A stretch of 64,000 nucleotides of DNA from Pullilachnospira sp963929535 (GTDB lineage: Bacteria; Bacillota; Clostridia; Lachnospirales; Lachnospiraceae). The stretch is from assembly GCA_963929535.1 (NCBI GenBank), contig CAWVIZ010000016.1:186001-250000 (forward strand), written 5' to 3'. Both the position numbers and the translations under genes were made by a program. The notes below the pieces were generated by a model, which was not told the DNA's origin, ran no database searches, and saw only the letters and a list, made by a program, of their open reading frames with translations. Position 1 is the stretch's first letter; the number at the start of each line of letters is the position of its first letter. Of the stretch, positions 34,045-42,894 are shown piece after piece.

Positions 34045-35352
34045 CTATTCATTCCCCGCGTATTCATTCAAATATTTTTCAATTTTTTCATTGATGTCCT
34101 GCAGACGGCTGTCCAGATCCACATCCGGATCCGCCTCCACAGAATCCACCAGATTCATCACTTCCTCCCAAACCAGAGAGTCTGTGGGATTCACTGCCGC
34201 TCCTCCCAGATACTGAAGCTGGTCATTTACCACCTGACGATTGGGATCCTCCAGATATTTCTTATAGGTTTCCGTCTCTGTGGCTGCATTTGTCACCGCA
34301 ATGTATCCGGAATTCAGACAGCCGTCAGCGATTCTCTGGGAATCCAGCATAAACTCAATGAACATGGTGGCTGCCTTTTCCTTTTCCGGCGTAGACCGGA
34401 ACATTCCCAGCCCGTTTCCTCCCATGGTGATATCCATAGTGGTCACCTCCGGGAACTGCGCAATACCAATCTCAAATTTTCCATCCGTCAGTTCCTGTAT
34501 TTTAGCATAGCTGGCGCATGATGTCATCAGCATTCCAATATTTCCATTGCAAAAATCTTCCTGTGCGGTGGCATGCTGGTTCTGAGGCATACTCTGATCC
34601 GTGATGCTCATCTGCTGGATCTTCTCAAAAATATTTTTTACTTCATCGCTGTCCATAGCCGCCTTTCCGTTTACTACCGGCGCGGTACCGCTGTTATACA
34701 TCAGAGCCATAATATACCAGGGGTAATCGCTGTTCAGGGTAAATCCATAGATTCCCGTCTTATCTTTGATCTGTTTTGCTGCATCAACCACCTGATCCAG
34801 TGTGGTGGGAACTTCAATACCATTTTCCTCAAACAGCGTTTTGTTATAGTAGAGCATTGGCATACTGTTCTGGAACGGAAGGATCACTTTGGTATCCTTA
34901 TAAGTAAATCTTTTCCAGAATCCCGGAAGGATATCATTCAGGATATCCTGGGAAATGTAATCCTCCACCGGAAGCAGATATCCGCTGTCAAACATCTGTG
35001 CCAGGCCGTGACGCTGCCCCAGCTGAGCCACATCCGGAAGTTTTTTCCCGGAAATCCCCGCCATTACCTTATTTACCATATCGTCGTAATCTCCCATATA
35101 GGTAGCGTTCACTTTGATCCCTGTCTCCTCGGTGAATTCCTCACACAGGTCAGCAAAGCAATCCTCTTTGGTGGACCAGAAGGTAATTTCATCAGCAGGC
35201 TCCACGTCTTCCAGATCCTCTGCTCCGTTTACAGCTTCTGCTCCTGCCGTTTCCTGAGCTGCGGAAGCTGTGTCACTTCCATTTCCACACCCGGCAAAAG
35301 CCGATACCATCATCACTCCCGCCAAAACCGCACAGAATAATTTTTTTCTCAT
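34045..35352 (-). CDS. ABC sugar/glycerophosphodiester-binding lipoprotein
   Basis: The 435-residue lipoprotein starts MRKKLFCAVLAGVMMVSAFAGC with the lipobox cysteine at residue 22 and a low-complexity linker after it. The rest is a cluster B binding protein (EITFWSTKEDCFADLCEEFTEETGIKVNATY), catching solute outside the membrane. The chosen ATG has a GAGGAG-type site; upstream frame up to 35502 lacks a signal sequence. Between two permease genes and a glycerophosphodiesterase it fits a UgpB-like role, though another sugar is possible. Confidence 0.88.
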   Translation of the reverse strand: MRKKLFCAVLAGVMMVSAFAGCGNGSDTASAAQETAGAEAVNGAEDLEDVEPADEITFWSTKEDCFADLCEEFTEETGIKVNATYMGDYDDMVNKVMAGISGKKLPDVAQLGQRHGLAQMFDSGYLLPVEDYISQDILNDILPGFWKRFTYKDTKVILPFQNSMPMLYYNKTLFEENGIEVPTTLDQVVDAAKQIKDKTGIYGFTLNSDYPWYIMALMYNSGTAPVVNGKAAMDSDEVKNIFEKIQQMSITDQSMPQNQHATAQEDFCNGNIGMLMTSCASYAKIQELTDGKFEIGIAQFPEVTTMDITMGGNGLGMFRSTPEKEKAATMFIEFMLDSQRIADGCLNSGYIAVTNAATETETYKKYLEDPNRQVVNDQLQYLGGAAVNPTDSLVWEEVMNLVDSVEADPDVDLDSRLQDINEKIEKYLNEYAGNE

Positions 35353-35390
35353 TGTTTTCTCCTCTCTTTGTGTGTATGTAATGCGTCTGT

Positions 35391-36218
35391 TTATTTTATT
35401 CCCGATGTCAGCATTCCCTGTACGAAGTACTTCTGAAGAAATACGAACAGTACCAGCACCGGAAGTAAAATTATTGTTGATGCGGCCATGATCATAGGCC
35501 ACTGGGGACCAAGATCCGGTTTTACCAGATATTTCAGTCCGATCTGCAGAGTTCTGTATTGATTTTCATCTGTAACCATATAAGGCCACATATAATTGTT
35601 CCAGGATGACAGGAAAGAAAGCAGCGCAACCGTTGCCATACTTCCCTTGGCGTTTGGTACTGCAATATGGACAAATACCTTCAGCAGACTGCAGCCATCC
35701 AGCTTTGCAGACTGGATCAGATCATCCGGTATCGCCATAAAGGTCTGCCGCAGCAGGAAAATGTTGAACACACTCACCAGCGTCATCATAGCAATTCCGA
35801 AGGATGTATTGATCAGTCCCAGGTCCTGCGCCAGAAGGTAGTTAGGAATGATCGCTGCCTCCTCGGGCAGGATCATCATGGCCAGCATAAAAGAAAACAG
35901 CGTTTTCTTCCCCGGAAACTGTATCTTTGCAAAAGCATATCCCGCCATGGAACAGAAACAGGTCTGGCATACCACCGATATCAGAGCAGCCTTCAGACTG
36001 TTCATATAAAATCTGCCGAAGGGAGCTGCGTTCCAGGCATCTATATAATTGGCAAAGCGCCAGTGCTCCGGAAGCAGATGAAAGTCCTTTGCAAACACTT
36101 CACTTTCTTCTTTAAAGGATGCAAAAAACATCCACAGAAATGGAAACAGTATGATTCCGGCACAGATGATCAGTACAATCTGGCGTACCACTCTTTTCCA
36201 GGACAGCTTCCTGTTCAT
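35391..36218 (-). CDS. ABC permease, MalG/UgpE type
   Basis: 275 residues with six transmembrane segments, beginning IVLIICAGIILFPFLWMFFASFK. The EAA coupling motif that contacts the ATPase is LIQSAKLDGCSLLKVFVHIAVP (about 165-186). It forms the membrane channel together with the MalF-like partner encoded 13 bases upstream. No ATP-binding protein is encoded in the cluster, so a shared ATPase of the MsmX kind is inferred. Confidence 0.92.
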   Translation of the reverse strand: MNRKLSWKRVVRQIVLIICAGIILFPFLWMFFASFKEESEVFAKDFHLLPEHWRFANYIDAWNAAPFGRFYMNSLKAALISVVCQTCFCSMAGYAFAKIQFPGKKTLFSFMLAMMILPEEAAIIPNYLLAQDLGLINTSFGIAMMTLVSVFNIFLLRQTFMAIPDDLIQSAKLDGCSLLKVFVHIAVPNAKGSMATVALLSFLSSWNNYMWPYMVTDENQYRTLQIGLKYLVKPDLGPQWPMIMAASTIILLPVLVLFVFLQKYFVQGMLTSGIK

Positions 36219-36231
36219 CGCTCACTCCTCC

Positions 36232-37104
36232 TTATAAATCATAATTTACAAAACGTTCAAATGCCATCTGGATCAGATTGATCAGCAGCACCATGAGCAG
36301 AAGGATAATGGCCACTGCTCCTCCGTAACCTACCCGAAACTGTTCAAATGCCTGGGAAAACATGTAGGTCAGAAGGTTTGTAGTGCTTCCGTCCGGTCCT
36401 CCTCCCGTCATCACATTAATCTGGGTAAAGACCTTAAAGGATTCAATGGTCAGCATGATCACCAGCATAAATGTAGTGGGCGATACCATGGGAATTTCCA
36501 CATGGAGCAGACTTTTCCATCGATTTGCCCCGTCAATCTGCGCGGCTTCCTTCAGATCATCGGATATATTCAGCAGCGCTCCCAGATAAACCACTGCACA
36601 GAATCCCATACTTTTCCAGCAATTCATAAGCACCAGTGAGGGAAGTGCCGTGGCTTTGCTGTTCAGCCAGCGGACCGGTTCCAGTCCGAAAGCGGAAAGA
36701 ATGGTATTCAGCGTTCCATACTGGGGATGATAAAGAAACAGGAACACCGCGGAAATGGCCACCATGGAAGTAACATAGGGCGCAAAGAAGATGGTACGAT
36801 AAATAATGTTCAGCTTGCTTTTCGATTTCAGCATTACAGCCAGGAACAGTCCTCCCAAGATACTCGCAGGAACATACATAACTGTGTATTTCAAAGTGAC
36901 AATTACACTGTTCCAGAAATCTTCACTGGCAAAAAGCTCCTTGTAATTATCCAGGGCAATAAATTGGGGATCTCCAACCACCATATCCCAGGATGTAAAG
37001 CTCAGATACAGATTTCTGAGAACCGGCAGAAAGTTAAAGATGAACAAACATACAAAAGCCGGAAGCAGCAGAATAACTGCTGACAGCACATTTGATTTTT
37101 TCAC
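36232..37104 (-). CDS. ABC permease, MalF/UgpA type
   Basis: 290 residues with six transmembrane segments, starting SAVILLLPAFVCLFIFNFLPVLRNLYLSF. The EAA loop is DLKEAAQIDGANRWKSLLHVEIP (about 188-210). First gene of the importer operon on this strand. Its upstream region to the divergent LysR gene holds the second miniature element, 57 bases before the start, so native promoter spacing may have been altered. Confidence 0.92.
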   Translation of the reverse strand: MKKSNVLSAVILLLPAFVCLFIFNFLPVLRNLYLSFTSWDMVVGDPQFIALDNYKELFASEDFWNSVIVTLKYTVMYVPASILGGLFLAVMLKSKSKLNIIYRTIFFAPYVTSMVAISAVFLFLYHPQYGTLNTILSAFGLEPVRWLNSKATALPSLVLMNCWKSMGFCAVVYLGALLNISDDLKEAAQIDGANRWKSLLHVEIPMVSPTTFMLVIMLTIESFKVFTQINVMTGGGPDGSTTNLLTYMFSQAFEQFRVGYGGAVAIILLLMVLLINLIQMAFERFVNYDL

Positions 37105-37161
37105 AATATCCTCCCTTCTAGTCTGTCAGTACAACTTTTTCATACCACAGACCGCCTCACT

Positions 37162-37304
37162 GTTACAGTTCGGCCTTCCAATATCCCGCGAGGTGTCACG
37201 CTGCATTCGCAGCGTGATCCCGAGATTTGCGGGCGCCAGACTGCGTTTCCCGCAGCCTGTGTGCATGCATTTGTAACAGTGAAGCCGGAAGGCTGAACTG
37301 TTAC
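37162..37304. mobile_element. 143-bp miniature inverted-repeat element, copy B
   Basis: Same length and about 92% identical by eye to the copy at 836-978, in reverse orientation. It starts GTTACAGTTCGGCCTTCC and ends with GGAAGGCTGAACTGTTAC. GCCTCACT stands at both 37154-37161 and 37305-37312, a perfect 8-bp target duplication. It sits between the ABC importer operon and its divergent LysR regulator. Confidence 0.92.
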
Positions 37305-37333
37305 GCCTCACTGGCTGTATCATATCGCGAATA

Positions 37334-37362
37334 TTGCAAAATTCAAAATAGATTATTATAAT
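37334..37362 (+). promoter_or_regulatory. Promoter of the LysR gene
   Basis: TTGCAA, 17 bases, TATAAT, about 80 bases before the ATG at 37443. The surrounding TTATTATAATA is nearly palindromic and could also serve the minus strand, which would put the miniature element inside the importer's leader. Confidence 0.65.
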
Positions 37363-37442
37363 AGCTTTATAACCAAAACCAATAAGTAAATAATTGGGAA
37401 ATTTTAGATATTATTCTTGTAAATCGGAAAGGAAAATAAGAA

Positions 37443-38363
37443 ATGCAGCTGAAAGATATTGAATATGTTGCTATGATCGCCTCTGAGAAAAGTTTTTCAT
37501 CGGCAGCGCAAAAGCTTTTTATCAGCCAGCCAGCCCTCAGCCAGGCAATTAAAAAGCTGGAGAAAGAACTGGGCGTTCTTCTGTTTGACAGGACCACCTC
37601 CTCCGTGGAACTGAGTGCGGCCGGGAAAATTTTTCTTTCAGAAGGAGAAGATCTTCTCCGCCTCAGCAGCCGCCTGAAAAATCATATGCTGAACCTGTCC
37701 GCGCAGAGAATCGGGAATCTCCGGATCGGAATCTCCACCTTTTACAGTTCCTATTATCTCACCAAAATCCTTCCGGATTTTCAGGCGCTTCATCCGGGAA
37801 TCCATATAGAGATCTGTGAGGGTACTTCCCATCATCTGGAAGAAATGGTACTCCAGGAAAGTGTGGATTTCAGCCTGATCCCCATGCCCTTCGATCATCC
37901 GGAGGAGCTGGACTGTCTGATCCTTCACCAGGAACAGATTCTTTTTGCCATTCCGGCAGAAAGTCCTCTGCGCAATTCTCTTCATGTTGCCATGTCGGCG
38001 GATCATCCCTACATTGATCTGTCTGATGCAAGCGGAGAATCCTTCATATTTCTTCATACCAATCAGCGTTTTTACCAGACGGCTCTTTCTCTCTGCCGCA
38101 GTGCCGGGTTTGAGCCACAGATTTCCTACCGTCTTTCCAACTGGGACGCCATCAATGCGCTGATCGGAAGCGGAATGGGTGTGGGATTTGTGCCGGAAAT
38201 CGTCGTCAATCGGATATTAAAGGATATTCCATCCCCTATTTACTGCCGGATCATCAACAACACCGCTACCCGCTCTTATGTAATGGCATACAAAAAACAG
38301 CGGAATTTCACATCCGCTGCTTCTGACTTTTATGAATTTATGTTCAATCTTTTCCGGAAATAA
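37443..38363 (+). CDS. LysR-family transcriptional regulator
   Basis: The 306-residue regulator has a winged helix-turn-helix at 1-60 (FSSAAQKLFISQPALSQAIKKLEKELG) and a periplasmic-binding-like effector domain from about 90 (LRIGISTFYSSYYLTKILPDF). It is transcribed away from the ABC importer operon, the usual arrangement for a LysR protein that controls its divergent neighbour. Effector unknown. The start follows GGAAAGGAAAATAAGA, a weak site. Confidence 0.92.
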   Translation: MQLKDIEYVAMIASEKSFSSAAQKLFISQPALSQAIKKLEKELGVLLFDRTTSSVELSAAGKIFLSEGEDLLRLSSRLKNHMLNLSAQRIGNLRIGISTFYSSYYLTKILPDFQALHPGIHIEICEGTSHHLEEMVLQESVDFSLIPMPFDHPEELDCLILHQEQILFAIPAESPLRNSLHVAMSADHPYIDLSDASGESFIFLHTNQRFYQTALSLCRSAGFEPQISYRLSNWDAINALIGSGMGVGFVPEIVVNRILKDIPSPIYCRIINNTATRSYVMAYKKQRNFTSAASDFYEFMFNLFRK

Positions 38364-38462
38364 TTAACGCGATTTTTGTCTATATTTATCTGTTTCCATA
38401 CAGAAAATTATCACAGTCTTAACATTGCCTTACAGCACAGAGCCGTTGGTGTTCGCTGCATG

Positions 38463-39338
38463 CTACTTTCCAATCTCTCCGTACATCCCCGGCCGTCTGT
38501 CCCGGAACAGTCCCCACTCAAACTTCTCATCCCGGAGCTTATCCAGATCAAAGGAAGCGCAGATCACATCCTCCTCCGTCCGTCCCAGCTCCCGTACCAG
38601 TTCCCCGGTACCGTCAGTGATAAAGGAGGAGCCGTAAAACTTCAGTGCGGACTCCTGTCCTCCGTTCTCTTTACAGGGTTTCACTTCCTCCGTTCCCACC
38701 CGGTTTGCGGCGATCACCGGCACCTGGTTGGCAGCGGCGTGTCCCTGCATGGTTCTCCTCCAATGGGGCATACTGTCGCAGTCCAGGATCGGTTCGCTTC
38801 CGATGGCAGTGGGATAAAACAGCAGTTCAGCGCCCAAAAGCGCCATACACCGGGCAGTTTCCGGAAACCACTGATCCCAGCAGATTCCCACACCGATGGT
38901 TCCGAATCTGGTGGAGAAGACTTTGAATCCCGTATCTCCCGGGGTAAAATAAAACTTTTCCTGATAATAATGGTCATCCGGAATATGCGTCTTCCGGTAA
39001 ACACCCAGATTGGTGCCATCCGCATCCAGCACTGCCACGGAATTGAACAGCCGCAGCCCATCCCGCTCATAAAAGCTTACCGGGATCACCACTCCCAGCT
39101 CCCCGGCCCTCTTCTGAAAATGCCGGACCGCATCATTCTCTTCCACGGTCTTTGCGAACCCGTAATACTCATACCGCTTCTCCTGGCAGAAATACTGTCT
39201 TTCAAACAGCTCCGGCAGAAGGATCACCTGCGCCCCTTCCCCGGCCGCCCTCCTTACCAGCGCGTCTGCCTTCTCAATATTCTCTCCCACATCCCGGCCG
39301 CAGCTCATCTGAACTGCGGCAACTGTAATCTCTCTCAT
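38463..39338 (-). CDS. aguB: N-carbamoylputrescine amidase
   Basis: 291 residues from MREITVAAVQMSCGRDVG. Nitrilase-fold enzyme that releases CO2 and ammonia from N-carbamoylputrescine to give putrescine. The catalytic set is visible: Glu in LPELFERQYFC, Lys in YRKTHIPDDHYYQEKFYF, Cys in IGVGICWDQWFPE. These extended motifs match AguB specifically. The start has a GAGG site and lies 32 bases after aguA. Last gene of the polyamine operon. Confidence 0.95.
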   Translation of the reverse strand: MREITVAAVQMSCGRDVGENIEKADALVRRAAGEGAQVILLPELFERQYFCQEKRYEYYGFAKTVEENDAVRHFQKRAGELGVVIPVSFYERDGLRLFNSVAVLDADGTNLGVYRKTHIPDDHYYQEKFYFTPGDTGFKVFSTRFGTIGVGICWDQWFPETARCMALLGAELLFYPTAIGSEPILDCDSMPHWRRTMQGHAAANQVPVIAANRVGTEEVKPCKENGGQESALKFYGSSFITDGTGELVRELGRTEEDVICASFDLDKLRDEKFEWGLFRDRRPGMYGEIGK

Positions 39339-39370
39339 GATTTTCCTCGCCTCACAACTGCAGCAGCAGA

Positions 39371-40474
39371 TCACTCCCGTCCCCGGGGAATCTGCTGGGT
39401 AATGCAGTGGATATTTCCCCCTCCCACCAGGATATCCCTGGCGAAAATCGGATAGATCTTTCTCTCCGGAAACAGTCCTCCCAGAATCTCCACTGCCGTC
39501 CTGTCATTTTCATCTCCAAACTGAGGCAGGATCACTCCCCCGTTGGAAATATAGAAGTTTACATAACTTGCCGCCAGCCGTTCTCCGGCTTCCCGCTCAT
39601 CCTCACCCGGTTCAAATTCCAGACCGTCCAGATCCTCCTGGGTCACACACACCGGGCGGGACGGTATCGGCAGTCTGTGCACTGTAAAGGCCCGCCCTCT
39701 GGCATCCCGCTCTGACTCCAGGCATCTCAGACTGGCCATGGACAGCTCATACTGGGGATCCTCCGGATCGTCTGTCCAGGCCAGCACCACTTCTCCCGGC
39801 CTGACAAATGCGCACACATTGTCCACATGCTCGTTGGTCTCATCCTGAAAGATCCCTCTGGGCAGCCAGATCACCTTCTCCGCCCCCAGATACTGCCGCA
39901 GTTTTTCCTGGATCTGTTCTTTTGTAAGCTGCGGATTGCGTCCGGCGCTCAGCAGACAGGCTTCCGTTACCAGAACAGTTCCTTCCCCATCTGAATGGAT
40001 GGAACCTCCCTCCAGCACAAAATCCCGGGCATCGTACACATCATACCCCATTGCCTGACAGAACAGGGAAGCCACCTGCTGATCCTTTTCCCAGCTGGCA
40101 TACAGGCCGTCCACTCTGCCGCCCCAGGCATTGAACTGCCAGTCGATTCCTCTGACAGCACCGCTGTCATCCGCCACAAAGGTGGGTCCCACATCTCTGG
40201 CCCAGGCATCGTCAGAGTCCATGGTAATCAGCCGGATCCTGTCAGACAGCATCCTCCGGGCAGAGTCCATCAGATCCTCCCGTACCAGCATATAAACCTG
40301 TTCGCTGTCCGCTATGGCTTCCGCCACAGCCGCGAAGGCCTTCCGGGCTTCTCTGGCTTTGTGAGCCCAGGACCCCGGCCGTACAGGCCAGATCATGATG
40401 CAGCCCCTGTGAGGCTCAAACTCTCCCGGCATCCGGAAACCATCCCGGGCGGGCAGCGTCTTCCATCGTTTCAT
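39371..40474 (-). CDS. aguA: Agmatine deiminase
   Basis: The 367-residue guanidino-modifying enzyme converts agmatine to N-carbamoylputrescine and ammonia. Family marks are MPGEFEPHRGCIMIWP, DDAWARDVGPTFV, GGSIHSDGEGT, TNEHVDNVCAF and the catalytic cysteine near the C-terminus in GGGNIHCITQQ. Full length. It acts between SpeA and AguB in the same operon. Confidence 0.97.
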   Translation of the reverse strand: MKRWKTLPARDGFRMPGEFEPHRGCIMIWPVRPGSWAHKAREARKAFAAVAEAIADSEQVYMLVREDLMDSARRMLSDRIRLITMDSDDAWARDVGPTFVADDSGAVRGIDWQFNAWGGRVDGLYASWEKDQQVASLFCQAMGYDVYDARDFVLEGGSIHSDGEGTVLVTEACLLSAGRNPQLTKEQIQEKLRQYLGAEKVIWLPRGIFQDETNEHVDNVCAFVRPGEVVLAWTDDPEDPQYELSMASLRCLESERDARGRAFTVHRLPIPSRPVCVTQEDLDGLEFEPGEDEREAGERLAASYVNFYISNGGVILPQFGDENDRTAVEILGGLFPERKIYPIFARDILVGGGNIHCITQQIPRGRE

Positions 40475-40494
40475 ATCAGACCTCCATGCACTTC

Positions 40495-41634
40495 CTACGC
40501 CAGCCGGCCCTTAAAGTCCTCATATCCGAAGCTTCGGATCACCCGGCAGTCTCCCTTTTCATCCATCACCGCAATATCCGGCAGCGGGATTCCATTAAAA
40601 GTATTATTCTTCACCATGGAATATATTGCCATATCCTGAAAATACAGCCTGTCTCCCGGCCGAACCTCCCTGTCGAAGGAATAATCACCAATAATATCCC
40701 CTGCCAGACACGTATAGGAGGACAACCGGTACGTCCAGGGCTTCTCTCCCGCTTTTCCGGAATCCCGAAGGGGCGGACGGTAAGGCATCTCCAGCACATC
40801 CGGCATATGACAGGCAGCGGAGGCGTCCAGGATCAGCGTGCGGATATCATTTTCCACCACATCCAGTACTTCCGTCACCAGATAGCCTGCATTCAGCGCC
40901 ACCGCCTCACCGGGTTCCAGATACACACAAACCCCGTACGTTTCCTGCGCGCGGCGGATACACCGCTCCAGCCGGGGAATATCATAGTCTTCTCTTGTGA
41001 TGTGGTGGCCGCCCCCCATATTCAGCCATTTCATCCCGGACAGCCACTGGCCGAACTTTTCCTCCACCGCCGCCAACGTCCGCTCCAGATCATCGGAATT
41101 CTGCTCACAAAGGGTATGGAAATGAAGACCGTCCAGCCTGTCCAAAAGCTCCGGCTCCCTGCGGACAGCCTCTTCAAACTTCTCCGCCGTCACTCCCAGC
41201 CGGGATCCCGGAGCACAGGGATCATAGATGGCGTGATCCTCCTGAGTGGAGCACTCCGGGTTGATCCGCAGTCCCACGCTTTTTCCCTGGCAGCGGCCGG
41301 CATACTTTCTAAGCTGCTCAAAGGAATTGAACACAATATGATCGCACAATCCGGCAGTTTCATCAAATTCCTGGTCCCGGTAAGCAGGAGAAAATACATG
41401 GTTTTCCAGATTCATTTCCTCCCGCCCCAGTCTGGCCTCGAAAAGCCCGCTGGCCGTGGTTCCGTCCAGATACCTTCCGATCAGCGGATACTCATAAAAA
41501 CAGGAAAAAGCCTTCTGGGCCAGAAGGATCCTGCAGCCGGTGCGCTGCCGCACACCGGCCAGGATCTCCAGATTTTCCCGCAGCTTTTTTTCATCGATCA
41601 CATAGCAGGGAGTTTTCAGTTCTTCGATCCTCAT
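40495..41634 (-). CDS. nspC: Carboxynorspermidine/carboxyspermidine decarboxylase
   Basis: The 379-residue fold-III PLP enzyme decarboxylates carboxyspermidine to spermidine. The PLP lysine is in RILLAQKAFSCF (about residue 41), HFHTLCEQNSDDLE and the glycine-rich GGGHHIT follow, and the C-terminal CLAGDIIGDY motif supplies the catalytic cysteine. It resembles LysA but is adjacent (no gap) to the carboxyspermidine dehydrogenase gene, which decides the assignment. Confidence 0.94.
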   Translation of the reverse strand: MRIEELKTPCYVIDEKKLRENLEILAGVRQRTGCRILLAQKAFSCFYEYPLIGRYLDGTTASGLFEARLGREEMNLENHVFSPAYRDQEFDETAGLCDHIVFNSFEQLRKYAGRCQGKSVGLRINPECSTQEDHAIYDPCAPGSRLGVTAEKFEEAVRREPELLDRLDGLHFHTLCEQNSDDLERTLAAVEEKFGQWLSGMKWLNMGGGHHITREDYDIPRLERCIRRAQETYGVCVYLEPGEAVALNAGYLVTEVLDVVENDIRTLILDASAACHMPDVLEMPYRPPLRDSGKAGEKPWTYRLSSYTCLAGDIIGDYSFDREVRPGDRLYFQDMAIYSMVKNNTFNGIPLPDIAVMDEKGDCRVIRSFGYEDFKGRLA

Positions 41635-42894
41635 CTATTCCACCGTCTCCGGATCCTCGCACACCGTCCAGGGAAGTCCCCATTTGTTCAGGGCCTCCAT
41701 GTAGGGATCGGGATCAAACTCTTCCACATTAAACACGCCGGGCTTTTTCCACTGTCCGGTCACCACCATCATAGCTCCGATCATGGCAGGAACCCCTGTG
41801 GTATAGGAAACCGCCTGGGACTCCACCTCTTTATAGCACTCCTGATGATCACACACATTATAGATATAGACAGTCTTTTCCTTTCCATCCTTGGTTCCAT
41901 GGAAAATACATCCGATATTGGTCTTTCCCACCGTTCTGGGACCCAGAGTTGCCGGATCCGGCAGCAGCTTTCTCAGGAACTGGATCGGCACGATCTCCTG
42001 GCCGTTGAACTCCACCGGGGAGGTGGACAGCATTCCCACATTCTCCAGACACTTCATATGGGTCAGATAACTCTGTCCGAAGGTCATAAAGAAACGGATC
42101 CTCTTTACCCCCGGAATGTTCTTTGCCAGGGACTCGATCTCCTCATGGTGCAGCAGATACATATCCTTTTTCCCTACCTGAGGAAAATCATACTCCCGCT
42201 TGATCTCCATGGGTTCTGTCTCCACCCAGTGTCCGTTCTCCCAGTAGGAGCCGTTGGCGGAAACCTCCCGCAGGTTGATCTCCGGATTGAAATTGGTGGC
42301 AAAGGGATAGCCGTGATCCCCTCCGTTGCAGTCCAGGATATCAATGGTATCGATCTGATCAAAATAGTGTTTCTGGGCATAGGCCGCAAACACACTGGTC
42401 ACTCCCGGATCAAAACCGGTTCCCAGAAGAGCCGTAAGGCCGGCCTTCTCATATCGTTCTTTGTAAGCCCACTGCCAGGAATAATCAAAGTACGCGGTAA
42501 ATCCTTCCTTTTTGCACCGCTCCTCATAGATTTTCCTCCACTGGGGATCATCCGTATCCTCAGGCTCATAGTTGGCCGTATCGATGTAGTCCACTCCCGC
42601 GTTCAGGCAGGCGTCCATGATGGTCAGATCCTGGTAGGGAAGAGCCAGATTCAGCACCGCATCCGGCTTCCAGGAACGGATCAGCTCTGTAAGCTCCTCC
42701 ACATTGTCCGCGTCCACCTGGGCGGTGGCGATCTTTGTGGAGGTCTTTCCCTCCAGCTTCTCCTTTAAAGCGTCACACTTGGACTTTGTCCTGCTGGCGA
42801 TCATAATCTCCGAAAACACCTGGCTGTTCTGGCAGCATTTGTGCACCGCCACGGAAGCCACTCCGCCGCATCCGATAATCATTAATCTGCTCAT
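41635..42894 (-). CDS. Carboxyspermidine dehydrogenase (saccharopine-dehydrogenase family)
   Basis: The 419-residue enzyme condenses aspartate beta-semialdehyde with putrescine (or diaminopropane) and reduces the imine with NADPH to carboxyspermidine. It has an N-terminal Rossmann fold (LMIIGCGGVASVAVHKC) and the saccharopine-dehydrogenase C-terminal domain. GTGFDPGVTSVFAAYAQKH and DYIDTANYEPED are typical of the CASDH group. Start overlaps the end of speE by four bases (ATGA); the stop abuts nspC. Confidence 0.94.
   Translation of the reverse strand: MSRLMIIGCGGVASVAVHKCCQNSQVFSEIMIASRTKSKCDALKEKLEGKTSTKIATAQVDADNVEELTELIRSWKPDAVLNLALPYQDLTIMDACLNAGVDYIDTANYEPEDTDDPQWRKIYEERCKKEGFTAYFDYSWQWAYKERYEKAGLTALLGTGFDPGVTSVFAAYAQKHYFDQIDTIDILDCNGGDHGYPFATNFNPEINLREVSANGSYWENGHWVETEPMEIKREYDFPQVGKKDMYLLHHEEIESLAKNIPGVKRIRFFMTFGQSYLTHMKCLENVGMLSTSPVEFNGQEIVPIQFLRKLLPDPATLGPRTVGKTNIGCIFHGTKDGKEKTVYIYNVCDHQECYKEVESQAVSYTTGVPAMIGAMMVVTGQWKKPGVFNVEEFDPDPYMEALNKWGLPWTVCEDPETVE

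Noticed and set aside
40495..41634. Diaminopimelate decarboxylase LysA
   Set aside because: The gene abuts carboxyspermidine dehydrogenase and lies between spermidine pathway genes; motifs match NspC.
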